64,000 nt of DNA from Balanoglossus misakiensis. Taxonomy: Eukaryota; Hemichordata. Position numbers and translations under genes: made by a program. Shown one piece after another: positions 53,421-64,000 of the stretch; the first letter of the stretch is position 1; the number at the start of each line of letters is the position of its first letter. The notes under the pieces were generated by a model. The model saw only the letters and a program-made list of their open reading frames with translations. It did not search any database and was not told the origin of the DNA. The stretch covers positions 10,974,001 to 11,038,000 of the forward strand of contig CM082591.2 of assembly GCA_040954595.2 (NCBI GenBank). The letters run 5' to 3'.

Positions 53421-54692
53421 ATGACATACGTAACAGAAATTCACCTGACAGAGGCTACTTTAGAGAATTTGTCTAAACAGTATCCATCAAGAAAGGTAGG
53501 TACACTTTTAAATTTTAATTCTTTATCTTCGATACATATGTTTCCTATCAGAAAATTGACATCTACAGCACGCAACTGATCATGAAACTTATCGACGCCC
53601 AAACCATGGAGGTACTAGAGAGAAGGCCTTCTCTCTAGTACCTCCATGCCCAAACTAAGTTTTCTACATAACTTAAAATGATTTAGGAAAGTATCTATGC
53701 AATACATATAATTCACGATGTCAACAGCACGGCGATTACTACTAGAGCTCACAACTTTTTTTTTTTCAATTTCAGCTTACACTGCGCCAACTAGAGAAAT
53801 TTTCTTTCTCGGCGTCTATGGCTATAATGGTATCCGGGCGACTCAAAGGGGTCGCCATCAATGATAACACACCACTAATTGTGATCCCGTCCAGGAAGAT
53901 TCCATATACATGTAGTGTTGACCTGGCAGTGTTTCTTCAAGGTAATGTTTAATTTCCCTAAAATCGGCCACAGTTGAAAGCGCGCGGTTTCCCTCGGTTT
54001 ACTAATAATAGTACACACTGAATGATAGGGGAAACGCGACATAGCTGTGAACCACCCGAGTGGACGTACATAGTGGCCGTTTTTTACAGCAATTTCAACA
54101 ATTTCAGCGCTGTTTCAATGTTCCCACCATGCATCGCTTCCTTTCCTCAAATATATTTCTTCCATCAACAATAGTAACATTTAAACATGTCTGGCCAGTA
54201 TCAGGTCGCATTGGAGCTGGTCAACATACGGGTGATCGCGCGCTTGGAGATAAGGCGAAATGGGCGATTACCGGAAGGGCCGATACGTGCATTATTGTTG
54301 CCCTTTTAAAACCTTTGCGTGTTTGACCTGATTTTTTAATCGTTTGTGAATTATCGCTTGTGCAGAAGGATAAATTTATACGTGCGAAGCACAGAAGTTT
54401 GGCAAATGCCGTCAGCTGAGGAACGTGATTAGCGATATTCCTAAAAGTGGCCGAGAATAGGCACAGAGGTTGTGCTAGTAGCTATACATGTACAGCTTGA
54501 CCCACGGCCGCTTTTTGACACACACACTCTCTCTCTCTCTCTCTCTCTGATTTTTAAGTTTCTATGTGTTTGGCTGCGTTTATAGACAAACATAACATTT
54601 CAGTATTTTTCATTACAGGTAGCACAGTCCCTCAAGTAAGACGATCGAGAGTCTCCCATTGTTTGGTTGATGAACGAGGGGATAAGCTGTAG
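53421..54692 (+). CDS. Possible three-exon gene, 104 aa, unknown function
   Basis: Exon 1 (53,421-53,495) starts ATG with A at -3, has an in-frame TAA eleven codons upstream, and ends AAAG/GTAGGT after 25 codons. Exon 2 (53,776-53,941) follows a strong T-rich acceptor (TTTCAATTTCAG), encodes 55 residues including LRQLEKFSFSAS and NTPLIVIPSRK, and ends at G/GTAATG. Exon 3 (54,619-54,692) after TTCATTACAG restores the frame and ends TAG. I do not recognise the protein; it has no signal peptide or clear membrane segment. Exons 1-2 are convincing. Exon 3 is weaker: a GTAAGA inside it could be another donor, so the gene may continue. Confidence 0.45.
53605..53648. repeat. Perfect 44-bp palindrome flanked by direct repeats
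   Basis: Two 22-bp arms starting CATGGAGGTACTAG meet without any spacer. GCCCAAAC lies directly left (53,597-53,604) and again at the right edge (53,648-53,655, sharing one base with the palindrome). It sits in intron 1 of the predicted 53,421 gene. Confidence 0.95.
54527..54548. repeat. (CT)n microsatellite
   Basis: About eleven CT units after a short CA run. Confidence 0.95.
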
Positions 54693-55585
54693 GATGCGGG
54701 TTTCGGTCACGTGACTATCTGACAGTAGCGTTTTTCCCTTGGAAGCAAGCGGCAGTCGCTCTACTATGATGATTTTCCCGATATTTTAGTTATGTTTCAA
54801 GTATTCATTCGACATTTTTAAAGACAATTTTCAACTGTGGATTGTGAGCATACACATTTTGCGGGCGTTTCTGGGATCGCTTTAATTTTACCTCTTTTTC
54901 GGTGTGTTTTTCTCGATAACTTTTTCCAATATATAAGGTGTCAGATAGCTATATCAAAAATTAACTTTTTATTATACTTGTGCAGAAATCGGTCATTTGC
55001 ATCGTTGTTTAATTTCACCCTGACACAAATGGAGGCCTAATGAATGTAAATAACGTTGCTTCAAAATGAAATTTGCGATTTTTCATTCCCTTGCATTGGT
55101 TTTGGTGATTTTAAGTGTTCATACTTCTTCAAGTTTGTCGTGTTTTTACCCTTCAAAAATGTTTTTTTTTTTCAAATTCGATAGCCACTGTCAATCTTCT
55201 AGTTGAATAAAACCTTATAATCATGTTAAAGTAAAGAAAAGTCTTAAGTTATTCTGTGTACGTTAGGTGTACAACCGCAGTTTTACTTGGCGATATGGAT
55301 GTTCGCTAGATTTTTACTGATACATGAACCAGTAGACATTACTGTAGGGTGTGGGCATCTCAGTTACACTAGTCGGTATTTATAACTTGCTGTTCCGCCG
55401 AAAAACACTTGAAATTAAAGGATGTTTACACGTTGCTGCTTCCTCATTTGGTCGCCATGTAGGTCGTATGGCCTGGTCTTGGTGGACGGTAACCGAAACC
55501 AGAAACCCAGCCCCGAATTCGAAACTCAACTAAAGTACCAGAAACTCGCCCAAAGCATGCAAATACACGAAAAGTCTAGTAAAAC
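54693..55585. other. AT-rich non-coding stretch
   Basis: No gene or mobile element recognised. AATAAA at 55,206-55,211 is a possible polyadenylation signal for the upstream gene. Confidence 0.3.
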
Positions 55586-56429
55586 CTGGCAAAACCGACC
55601 CCTGTGTAAACCGACTTCCTGTGAAAATCGACCGATCTGTTTAATCCCGAAAATTTCCCATTGACGCCCATGGTAAAAGTCACTCTGAATACCGACCACT
55701 GTCTACTTCGAACACCGACCGCGTTGGTCGGTCCCACCCCTCAAAATCATCCTGAATAGTCCGACCGATCACTTTATTGTAAAGGTTGAAATCCTGTCTT
55801 TGATCAAAAATTACCGCAACGATGTGCTAATTTTGGTTTTCCTGTCTTCCGAACAATAGTCAAAGCGACGGTAACACTTCGTTAGCAATTTACTGATAAG
55901 CCTTCCTGGTGGCGAGGTGTGAATCTCTTTTTGTAAACAATACAGTGTACAACCAACAGTGCGGCCACGCAGTGTTGACAAGGGCGGCGATTTATCAAAC
56001 AGTACTGCAGAAGCGATGTTTCCTAAACAATCATCTCTCGACAGTTTTATGAAGAAAAAAAGACTGGATGTTGTTTTCTACAACTTATCAGTAGTTTTCA
56101 GGAAATCGAATGCCCCAGATTCTGCCGATGCGATTTTAATAATACGATGTACGTCTTTCTGTTTACCAACTCAGCCCGCGAACGAACTTGAATTTACTTT
56201 TTTTTATTTTCAACAATTTTCAGAAATTACACTATACAGAAGTTTTTAATTACCTTTTATTTGAAATATACATGAAATACGAATGTACAACGTGTATCTC
56301 GTGCGTGTGTCTGCTGTGCACTGTGTGTATGAGATCGGGGTCAAAGGGTTCATGGGGGGGGGGGGGGGCACGCCCACTCTGAGTAAACCGACCAGAATGT
56401 GTGGTCCGAGGTGAGGTCGGTTTTGCCAG
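55586..56429. mobile_element. Probable pogo-like DNA transposon remnant
   Basis: CTGGCAAAACCGACC at 55,586-55,600 recurs as its reverse complement at 56,415-56,429, and ACCGAC motifs are scattered inside both ends. Within it, plus-strand codons from 56,016 read MFPKQSSLDSFMKKK, close to a PCNA-binding PIP box; pogo-type transposases are known to carry one. The frame then degenerates and no DDE domain is left. I found no clear TA duplication, so the limits and family are tentative. Confidence 0.4.
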
Positions 56430-56815
56430 TTTTGGGAATATTGATAAAGACAAAAAAATCATAGCCGAATGAGTATACCCCGGTATATACAATGCCGGAA
56501 ATGCACGTTGAGAGGAGACAGAATGTCGCTAGATCGTCTTAGACCTGGTTTGTTTGCATTTCCCAGGCCCAATTTTAACACCTTCTTGTGCTCTGTAGAT
56601 ACTGGCCTTGCACCCTGCCGGCCTTGATACTTCGCTTCAGTTTCGTTTAATTAATTTCCGCACTGTAACATGATCGTCACCATGCAGACACCCCCCCTCC
56701 CATTGAACGGGATCAGTAACTGATCACTAAATGGCTTGCTTAGTCGTGTGTTAATTTTTGTTGAAATGTACATGACACATAAAAGAACAACAGTGATGTT
56801 AACCCTGTGTACAGT

Positions 56816-56871
56816 TCTGTGTGTTCCCGGCGTTAAACGGTGGGGGCCGTGTAACGCCGGGAACACACAGA
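56816..56871. repeat. Inverted repeat, perfect 20-bp arms
   Basis: Arms 56,816-56,835 and 56,852-56,871 (TCTGTGTGTTCCCGGCGTTA and its complement) surround 16 bp. Imperfect pairing extends outward (CCCTGTGTA at 56,803 and TACACAGGG at 56,886). CAGTGATGTTAAC and CAGTGATGTCAAC flank it as direct repeats (56,791 and 56,904). Confidence 0.85.
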
Positions 56872-56949
56872 CCTGTACGCAGAGCTATACACAGGGCTAC
56901 TACAGTGATGTCAACTCCATGCACGTTGATTTGGTGTTGATAAACAAAT

Positions 56950-57528
56950 GAGGCTTTGACGCTTACGTACAAGAAAATTTCTGAGTGTCCCATTTCCACG
57001 CCCGTTTGGCCCAGAATTCATTATTGGTTTACGGCCCATCAGTAATGGGCGATGAAATGCGTGTAACGTTGCTTTTTGTTATGGTTTATTATGTGTTTTT
57101 TAGTATTGAACACATTTAAGGGCCGTAGATAATTCAAACACGCGCATGATTAACGCAATTTATTCGTTAGGGCGAAGGATGTTTAACCGTATTTTTACAC
57201 GGTTACCGCTAAAGATTCACACCTTCTAATTCTTGTACTCAATAGATACCGGCCTTGTATTCTCTTCCAAGCGTTCGCTGAGCATTGAGAAGAAAAAAAA
57301 TGTACCGAGTGATGGGACAACGGAGTTGAAGTGTATTTCACAGTTTCGGAACGTGGAAACAAACTCGCCAAATATTATTACCGACTCGCGTTTTCACAAA
57401 TTCCTCATACGCTGTTTCTTTTTTAAACGCATTTAACTAAGGACCCAACTGAGGATCAGGTACATTTTATTATGTGTTAGTTTTGTTACATAGATACATG
57501 CAAGTTAATCGTCAAACGTAATAAACGT
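56950..57528. other. No feature seen
   Basis: Non-coding, moderately AT-rich; only short unremarkable frames. Confidence 0.3.
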
Positions 57529-57978
57529 CATTTGCCGACACTTGTAACGTCTGACTGTTGGAACATATCAAATTTTAGGTTCTGCGCAATGGAAAACAAA
57601 GAAATAAACTGCATAAATCTGAAAGAATTGACTGAAAATATGTGAGATCGGGAATTGTTAGAGATACACGTAAGTTACAAGTATTAAATAAACGTAATTT
57701 GCCGAATATCGGACTGAACAAACGAATAGAACTCTCGGTGAGCTGTTCAATATGCGTTTAAACTGTACCAGACAAATGGCCATGAACCTCCCCATGACCT
57801 CGCGATGACTGTCGTGTCACTTACATGTACAGTGTATGTGGACTACATGTACATTACATTTCATGAACAATGACGGTTTTGGCTAGGTCATATCACTATA
57901 GCCGCTTGTCTGAAAAAATCTCGTATCATTTGACCGCTAATGTAATGCCATGTAATTGTATTTTTTTTGCAGTGTGTC
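57529..57978. repeat. Diverged tandem duplication, copy 1
   Basis: Contains CATTTGCCGACACTT, TCGGACTGAACAAACGAATA and GGCCATGAACCTCC in order, ending with CATGTAATTGTATTT. All parts recur in copy 2 from 58,360 with point changes. Confidence 0.8.
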
Positions 57979-59054
57979 GTGCACTTATACAAGTAGTTAG
58001 AAAAAAGCCCACATAGTGCTGGTAATTCGCGAGGCCACGCAAGTATCACGCGTTTAACACGCCACAGATATCGATGTCAGATCTCTCATCAAATGTGAAT
58101 ATTATTTGGGGCCTGTATGGGCTGAATTATATGCGAGTGTTCGTCAAAAAATTAATCGCTACTCCCATGTACTATTAAGATCTATGATATTGTCTGAAAT
58201 AATCTCTCATCGACAATTAAAGCATCCGTTTGAATTTTGCGAAATAAAAAAAATGGGTGGCCATGTCCTGACTTTGAACCTCATCATTATACATGTATAC
58301 TCAACTGTATAAAATTAAATATCGGACGTCGACTCAACAAACTTTTTCACGGAATGCGTCATTTGCCGACACTTACGTCTGACTGTTTGAACATATCAAA
58401 GTTTAGGTTCTGCGCACTGGAAAACAAAGAAATATACTGTTTGAAAATATTATGTTTTTGGTAGGCAGCAATGACACACGATTGAATAAACTGTACAAAT
58501 TTCAATATCGGACTGAACAAACGAATAGAACTCTCGGTGAGCTGTTCAATATGCGTTTTTATCATACATGCAACGCCTGTATTTAACACTTTCTATTGTT
58601 CTCGCCCCGAAGATATTTTACGGTATTTCACAATGTGAAAATATCGCGTCTCGGCGCGACAGTTCGCTGCGCGCGCGAGCGACACAAGGGGCTTAGGACT
58701 CTAGTGGAAAGGGGTGTTGTAAAATTCGGTTATTAGAAGCTGTAATAAAGTTTTCAAAGCTGGCGGTTTTGTCATGTTGAATGCATCATTATTAGTTCTT
58801 TGAAATTCTCAATGCAAAATAATTGTTAACATGATAATTTGAAAGAGAACGTAGACAATTTTATTTAGAATGCGGATGTACCCATCGTAATGAAAGCTGC
58901 CAACCCCCTTAAAATGATACTACGGCCCACACGTCATACGTCACAACATGGCTAATGCCGTGATCCCAGCGCCCGGTTCAAATTTGAAATTGTTTTTCTC
59001 GGCGCATTTTCGCAAATCGTACTGTTTTATAGGTAGGCATGTATGATAAAGGGT

Positions 59055-59113
59055 TTATTACACGAATTTTGGTCGATAACGCGACGCATTATCGACCAAA
59101 ATTCGTGTAATAA
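59055..59113. repeat. Hairpin with perfect 25-bp arms
   Basis: Arms 59,055-59,079 and 59,089-59,113 (TTATTACACGAATTTTGG and its complement) enclose a 9-bp loop. It forms the right end of the extra sequence inside duplication copy 2. Confidence 0.95.
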
Positions 59114-59415
59114 CCCCTAAAAACTGTACCAGACATATGGCCATGAACCTCCAGATGACCCCGCGATGATTGTCGTGTCACTTAGGCTAAAACAAAAAAA
59201 TATGTTCTTTTCCGATTACCCGAACTACCCTAATTTTAAACCGACGACCCTAAACTTTATAGAGCTTTGTAAACCCGGAAGTAAAAATAATGATGTCAAA
59301 TACACAAAATTTATGAAAATATGGCGAAATCGCGCGCATCACGCAAGAGTATGACGTCAGTCTACTACACTTCGGCGGCCAGAGAAATAACAAAATTGCA
59401 AAATAAAAAAAATTC

Positions 59416-59449
59416 CCTACCTACCTACCTACCTACCTACCTACCTACC
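59416..59449. repeat. (ACCT)n microsatellite
   Basis: About eight tetranucleotide units. Confidence 0.95.
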
Positions 59450-59840
59450 CGCTTGCCTGAAAAAAATCGCGTATTATTTGACCGCGAATGTAATGTCATG
59501 TAATTGTTTTTGTTTTTTGCGTCCTAGAACTGTCATGTCTGTTCCCTTACATGGAAAGACAACTAAACTCGCCCAAATAATTTGATGAAAAATCATAAGA
59601 TCAACACTGGGCTTCTGACGACCCTATCTACGTGAATCCCATCCCAAACATCATTTCTATGAAAAAAAATCACGAATGAGTAATTGATTTTTGACACTGG
59701 GCATACTATCTGTTTCCTGTGCCTTGCTCTACATGTACATGTACAATATTCTGAAGTAACGTCGCGATGTGATCGCCCGTTCCTCAACACGCGCGGAGGG
59801 ACTGTCAAGGATTATCAATCTTATAAAAATCAGGCGTACA

Positions 59841-59938
59841 GAGCAGCGACGTCTTTACTTCAACTGTATTTGCTGTTCTCGTTCTGATGATGTCAGTTTC
59901 AGATCAAGAACAACAAATACGCAAGGACGTCGCTGCTC
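59841..59938. repeat. Imperfect ~98-nt foldback
   Basis: GAGCAGCGACGTC (59,841-59,853) pairs with its complement at 59,926-59,938. Inner parts also pair (GTATTTGCTGTTCTCG with CAAGAACAACAAATAC), leaving a small loop and bulges. It could be a small foldback transposon or a hairpin transcript. Confidence 0.65.
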
Positions 59939-60393
59939 AGTCGGTAAAATATGATTGTAGGATTTTTACCAATATCACCATGCTCACGTTTTTTACTAGT
60001 GGCGATCGTGAGATGGCCCACGCCCATTTTTGTACAGCAAGCTTTCACAATAAAATATTAAACAAAGAAAAAATAAATGGACAATGTGTCCTGTCATGTA
60101 TAACGTGACTTGTTTCGGGAATAAAGCATGCAGCAGACAGTTGAATTGGCCTTACAACGGCGCTCATTATACTTTGTTACACGGTGACATGGTTGAGAGT
60201 GGCAAACCTTTCGGTCCTATGACACTACAAAAGCACCGACAATCACTTATAGTTGCTAATCTGATTAACTACATGAGAGATTATATAGTTATATTATATG
60301 CAAATGCAACTCCTGCTTGCCTTCCTCGCTTCTGGGACTTTGAACAACAGGATTATTTCTGCTGAAATATAGACAAATGCCAGTAAGTTTTTT

Positions 60394-61416
60394 ATGAACA
60401 GGATGGGAAGAATTGCTATTGAGCATCGACAGAAGATAGTGGAGTGGCATAAGTCTGGACACAAGATCGTTGAAATTGTTGAATTACTCAGGAAAGATGG
60501 AGTCAACACCAGCAGAAATGCCGTAAGTCTGTTTCTTCAAAAGTATAGAAAAACTGGCTCTGTTCTTGACAAACGTAGAAGTGGGCGACCACGGAAAGCA
60601 ACGATGGAGGTGAAAAATTTTATCAATGAAAAAATGGATGCTGACCGTGAACTTATATCGCGTCACCTGAGAGAAGAAATTCGTTTGGAGTTCGAAGTTA
60701 ATATGAATGAACGGACTGTCCGTAAAGCTCGATTGGAAATGGGCTGGATAAGGTCTCGAACCAAGTATGGCCATATGGTGAGAGAGCCTAACCGTGAAAA
60801 GCGTATGGAATGGTGTCTACACATGATGTATAATGAGGAAACATTCGATGACGTTATATGGACAGATGAGACAACTGTTGTCATGGAAACCTACGGAAAC
60901 TACCAATACCGTAAAGAAGGAGAGCCCAACCCTCGAAAACAAAAAGCTAAGCATCCTGGAAAATTGAACGTTTGGGGTTCGATTACTAGAAAGGGGGCTG
61001 GAAATCTAGTGATTTTTGACGGAACCTTAAATCAAAGATTTTACACAGAGTCAATTTTACGCGACACTGTACTCCCACTGAAGAATGCATATTTTCCTAA
61101 TGGTGGACGTTTTCAACAAGATTCTGCACCAGCGCACCGCTCAAGGCTTGCCATGGATTTCCTTCGAGAAAACCAGATAACGCGATTCCCTTTCCCTCCG
61201 GAGTCACCAGACCTTAACCCTATTGAAAAGGTTTGGAACTGTATGAAATACTACATCAAAAATAAGGCCAAACCAAGAAACATGGAAGAACTGCAGAACT
61301 GTGTTCTTAGATATTGGCAAAGTGTTGACATGAACATGTGTAATTACTTAATCGACATGCTATATACTGTAATGCCACGAGTTATAGAATTGGAGGGTCA
61401 TCCTTCGGGCTATTAG
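60394..61416 (+). CDS. Tc1-family transposase, apparently intact, 340 aa
   Basis: A DDE transposase of the Tc1/mariner superfamily that cuts and pastes its element at TA sites. The N-terminal paired-like DNA-binding region (about 1-115) has two helix-turn-helix parts joined by the SGRPRK motif (63-68). The catalytic triad is complete: D158 in WTDETTV, D243 in QQDSAPAHR and E278 in PDLNPIEKVWN. D243 and E278 are separated by 34 residues, the Tc1 hallmark DD34E. Length fits the family (about 340) with no stop or frameshift. MGRIAIEH at codon 4 is a possible alternative start. I did not find matching terminal inverted repeats nearby, so the element's borders are undefined and mobility is unproven. 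Confidence 0.95.
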   Translation: MNRMGRIAIEHRQKIVEWHKSGHKIVEIVELLRKDGVNTSRNAVSLFLQKYRKTGSVLDKRRSGRPRKATMEVKNFINEKMDADRELISRHLREEIRLEFEVNMNERTVRKARLEMGWIRSRTKYGHMVREPNREKRMEWCLHMMYNEETFDDVIWTDETTVVMETYGNYQYRKEGEPNPRKQKAKHPGKLNVWGSITRKGAGNLVIFDGTLNQRFYTESILRDTVLPLKNAYFPNGGRFQQDSAPAHRSRLAMDFLRENQITRFPFPPESPDLNPIEKVWNCMKYYIKNKAKPRNMEELQNCVLRYWQSVDMNMCNYLIDMLYTVMPRVIELEGHPSGY

Positions 61417-62630
61417 AAACCGATTTACAGACGTTTTGCCTATGGTGCAGGTAACTCTTACTCCCAGGAGCAGCAGTGGGTCCGGTGGTCTGCCTGGCCC
61501 CGTGTCTGTCAGTCAGGACATTGCTGGGCAAATTCCCGACGGATGGTTATGTGCTATGTACACAATGAGATGATCCAGTAAATTTTGAACACCTAATCAC
61601 TCATTTTTTCAAAGTGAAAATGCAGCTATTTGAGACACTTTTGTTTTATCATTTTGTCAAACACACATTGTTGATCCTCAGACTTTTCTAATGCTGTGTT
61701 TTTGTGAGTTTTCATTGAGTGGAAAGCCATTTGTCCCAGTTATAAAGCTGCACTCACTGGGCTTGCAGCTATTGGCCTCGAAGTAGTGAACTGATAATCT
61801 GGCGCACTCACGCCAAAGCGGACAATTTCAGAAGTAAAAGCATCATTCGGTCTGTTATATTCCTAAGTTTTAGATGAAACATCCATTGCCAAACAAAGAT
61901 CCCAGAATTTACGGTACCATTGCAAACAGAGACTGGCCTTTTCAGTGTTAAGTGGCCATTACAGCTGTTACGTAAAATGCTGATGATAAGCGCTAACATA
62001 GGTCAATTTACGAGACAAGGCAATTTTAGCCGTAATACTATAACAAACACACGTCGCCAACTCTTATCCTCGTCCAATGATATAACACCCAAATGCAAAT
62101 TTAACTCCAAAAGTGGCAAATTTCGAAAGCAAACCAAATGCTCTAACTATCTGTATCTATTTCTTATATCTTCATTTACTGTTGTCGTATGATTTTGTAG
62201 AAGAGACATGAAATAAATTATAATTATATTTCTATGTTAAACTGAAGTCTCGAACGTGTTGTGTACATGACGTCACATATAAACATGCACTGACCCTGTT
62301 CTTGTTGGTAAGATTGAGCAAGCTTCGGTACTTCGACGGAAACGAAAATGTTTGCAAGACAATAACTCAACAACAGAGAGGCTCACGTCATTCCCGTTTT
62401 GTGTGTTAACGGTTAGAAATCTTAACGACGAACTCCAGTTTTGTGTAAAACAAATGACCACAGACAAAGAAAGGTCACGATGTTATAATCATGATAGCAA
62501 AATCATTTTGTGCGTCAACGCGTTGACAAAACTTCCCAAAAAGTCGTGACTGTTTAATATTTGGCATTCATGGTGTCTTGAATTGAGTCGCCCGCTCGCG
62601 CAGCTGACACAATAACTTCTTGTGTCACTG
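61417..62630. other. Sequence after the transposase; element border not found
   Basis: No gene seen. The right end of the Tc1 element should lie in the first few hundred bases, but I could not match it with the sequence left of 60,394. Confidence 0.3.
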
Positions 62631-62633
62631 CTC

Positions 62634-62668
62634 TTTGTTTGTTTGTTTGTTTGTTTGTTTGTTTGTTT
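62634..62668. repeat. (TTTG)n microsatellite
   Basis: About eight TTTG units. Confidence 0.95.
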
Positions 62669-62817
62669 CCCCGAAAAGAACGCCTAATTCGCCTGTACCC
62701 GCGGTGGGTGCTTTGATACCGTGTATTAGCTGATGAGGATATTGCTTGTTGCCAGATAGCTGACTTCATCAAATCAGTTGTATGTAAACAAAATTTGTCA
62801 CCAATCTGTTCTATATA

Positions 62818-62860
62818 CAGATCGCACCGAGCACTCAGACTGAGCGCTCCGTGCGATCTG
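62818..62860. repeat. 43-bp near-perfect palindrome
   Basis: Twenty-base arms with two mismatches and a 3-bp loop, starting CAGATCGCAC. Confidence 0.85.
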
Positions 62861-62945
62861 TGGTCCTATATGGCTAATGTACAACATTGTTATATAACAT
62901 GTAAGTTACGCAACGTGACTAAAAGATAGAATCGTCACTGACACC

Positions 62946-62963
62946 ATAGACCCTAGGGTCTAT
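62946..62963. repeat. Perfect 18-bp palindrome
   Basis: ATAGACCCTAGGGTCTAT reads the same on both strands. Confidence 0.8.
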
Positions 62964-62969
62964 CTGACA

Positions 62970-64000
62970 CAAAACATACACAGTGACTAGTGTTATACGA
63001 GTTGAGCAGAATTACATAAATCTGACGTGATTTTTTTCTGTTTTAAAGCAAGAATTAAACTTCTCTCTTAAAATCCAGTTCACATCCGCTATTCTTCTTT
63101 GCGCTGTCCTTTTTTCCTGTGCACAACACCTGAGATCACAACGCATGCTCTTTAAAATTCGTCATCAAATACGTCATTTATTTCACACGTTTGTTAATTA
63201 ATGCCTGTCATTTTCCCGACAGTTGAAAAGTTGAGAATCTGAAGTAAAAAACGTGATTATTTGAATACACTTCAAACTATTGTACTGATCTTAAACATTT
63301 GAAGATTCGCTGTTGTTCCGATGTGTCATTGATGCGGTGCGGGAAACCTCGTAACATTTATGACACGGGCAATCACGTCTCAGTTTGATCGGTTCGACTG
63401 CCTATTACATCTACGTAGCCAGCCAAACCGATCGGCCAAGCATCGCTCCAGTCGCAAAACACTGTATATATTCTCCGCACTACAGTTTTTTTTCTGTCCG
63501 CCTCTCCCATATTTACTGTAAGGATAGGTGTCGGTCATTCCATTGATCTGAAATAAACGTATTTGAACCATTCGGTAACATTGAGGCCACAGGAGCTGCG
63601 ATATTTTGCATTATTTCAAACCAAAGTTCGGTATTCAAGTAAATATGCGTACTGAAGGACGAGTATTGAACTATTGGAGAGGTTTAGTTACACCTTAAAA
63701 CGTCTGACCGAAGGAAGTGGCGTACGCGTACTATGCGTAGCGACGCGTGAATTTTGCGGTTTAGTTGTGGTTTTTGGATGCTGGCTACATCACAATTGCA
63801 CCTTCAGATATCAATCGCTCAAATTAAGAGAGAATATCGAGCATTTCGGAAAAAATGTTACACGTAATCATGATTACACTAGAAGAGTCGTTTGCCGTTC
63901 CGAACGTCTGCTCCATACACGTACGCGACGTGTGGTTATCACGTGACGACGACGCTAAATCTTTATTAAAAGTTCAGTTCCGTTTTGTGTTCACGGAGTA
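62970..64000. other. No gene recognised at the right edge
   Basis: CpG becomes common after 63,640 (GTACGCGTACTATGCG, GCGACGCGTG), which may mark a promoter just outside the window. The short frames there show no recognisable similarity. Confidence 0.3.

Larger units (their letters stand above)
58360..59524. repeat. Diverged tandem duplication, copy 2 (interrupted)
   Basis: The first part (58,360-58,558) matches 57,529-57,760; the second (59,122-59,524) matches 57,760-57,978. Between them lie about 560 bp absent from copy 1 (58,559-59,121). A further replaced stretch at about 59,185-59,445 includes an (ACCT)n run. Confidence 0.8.

Noticed and set aside
58960-58990. tRNA B-box-like GGTTCAAAT
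   Set aside because: No A box, acceptor stem or cloverleaf can be drawn around it.

Overview
The window is eukaryotic, most likely from a marine invertebrate animal. It has introns with GT/AG borders, a non-LTR retrotransposon fragment, Tc1- and Harbinger-type DNA transposons, many microsatellites and large satellite arrays. The sequence does not fix the species or phylum. There are no operons, ribosome binding sites or CRISPR arrays.

Layout. Positions 1-29,043 are one continuous array of a 132-bp satellite (44 codons long). It contains six apparently identical copies of a 661-bp, 5'-truncated non-LTR retrotransposon tail that was inserted once and then amplified with its host units. The array has several higher-order repeats and ends in a partial inverted unit (29,044-29,094). 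Because the period is a multiple of three, open frames run through it on both strands, the longest being 2,607 codons on the minus strand. I treat these as probable by-products of the repeat, but flag them. Positions 29,095-34,580 are AT-rich non-coding DNA with diverged repeats, a 136-bp tandem array, a GACAGG-type minisatellite and ACAT/GAAT microsatellites. Positions 34,580-41,370 hold about 15 copies of a roughly 410-bp repeat, organised in higher-order trimers. One copy is interrupted by a 777-bp Harbinger-like MITE with a 3-bp target duplication. Positions 42,621-43,075 carry a 48-bp minisatellite.

From 43 kb on the sequence is less repetitive and holds the real genes. A complete six-exon cyclin-fold gene lies on the minus strand (46,457-50,460). 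It was assembled here by joining exons at GT/AG sites in phase, and it has a TATA box and initiator at the right spacing upstream. A foldback element with perfect 74-bp arms sits in its third intron. A possible three-exon gene of unknown function starts at 53,421 on the plus strand, head-to-head with the cyclin gene; its first intron contains a perfect 44-bp palindrome. The right end (55.5-64 kb) holds a probable pogo-like remnant, a diverged tandem duplication broken by an insertion, several hairpins and one apparently intact Tc1-family transposase (60,394-61,416).

The only two protein genes I name by homology are the cyclin and the transposase. Most other open frames are short and show no recognisable similarity.
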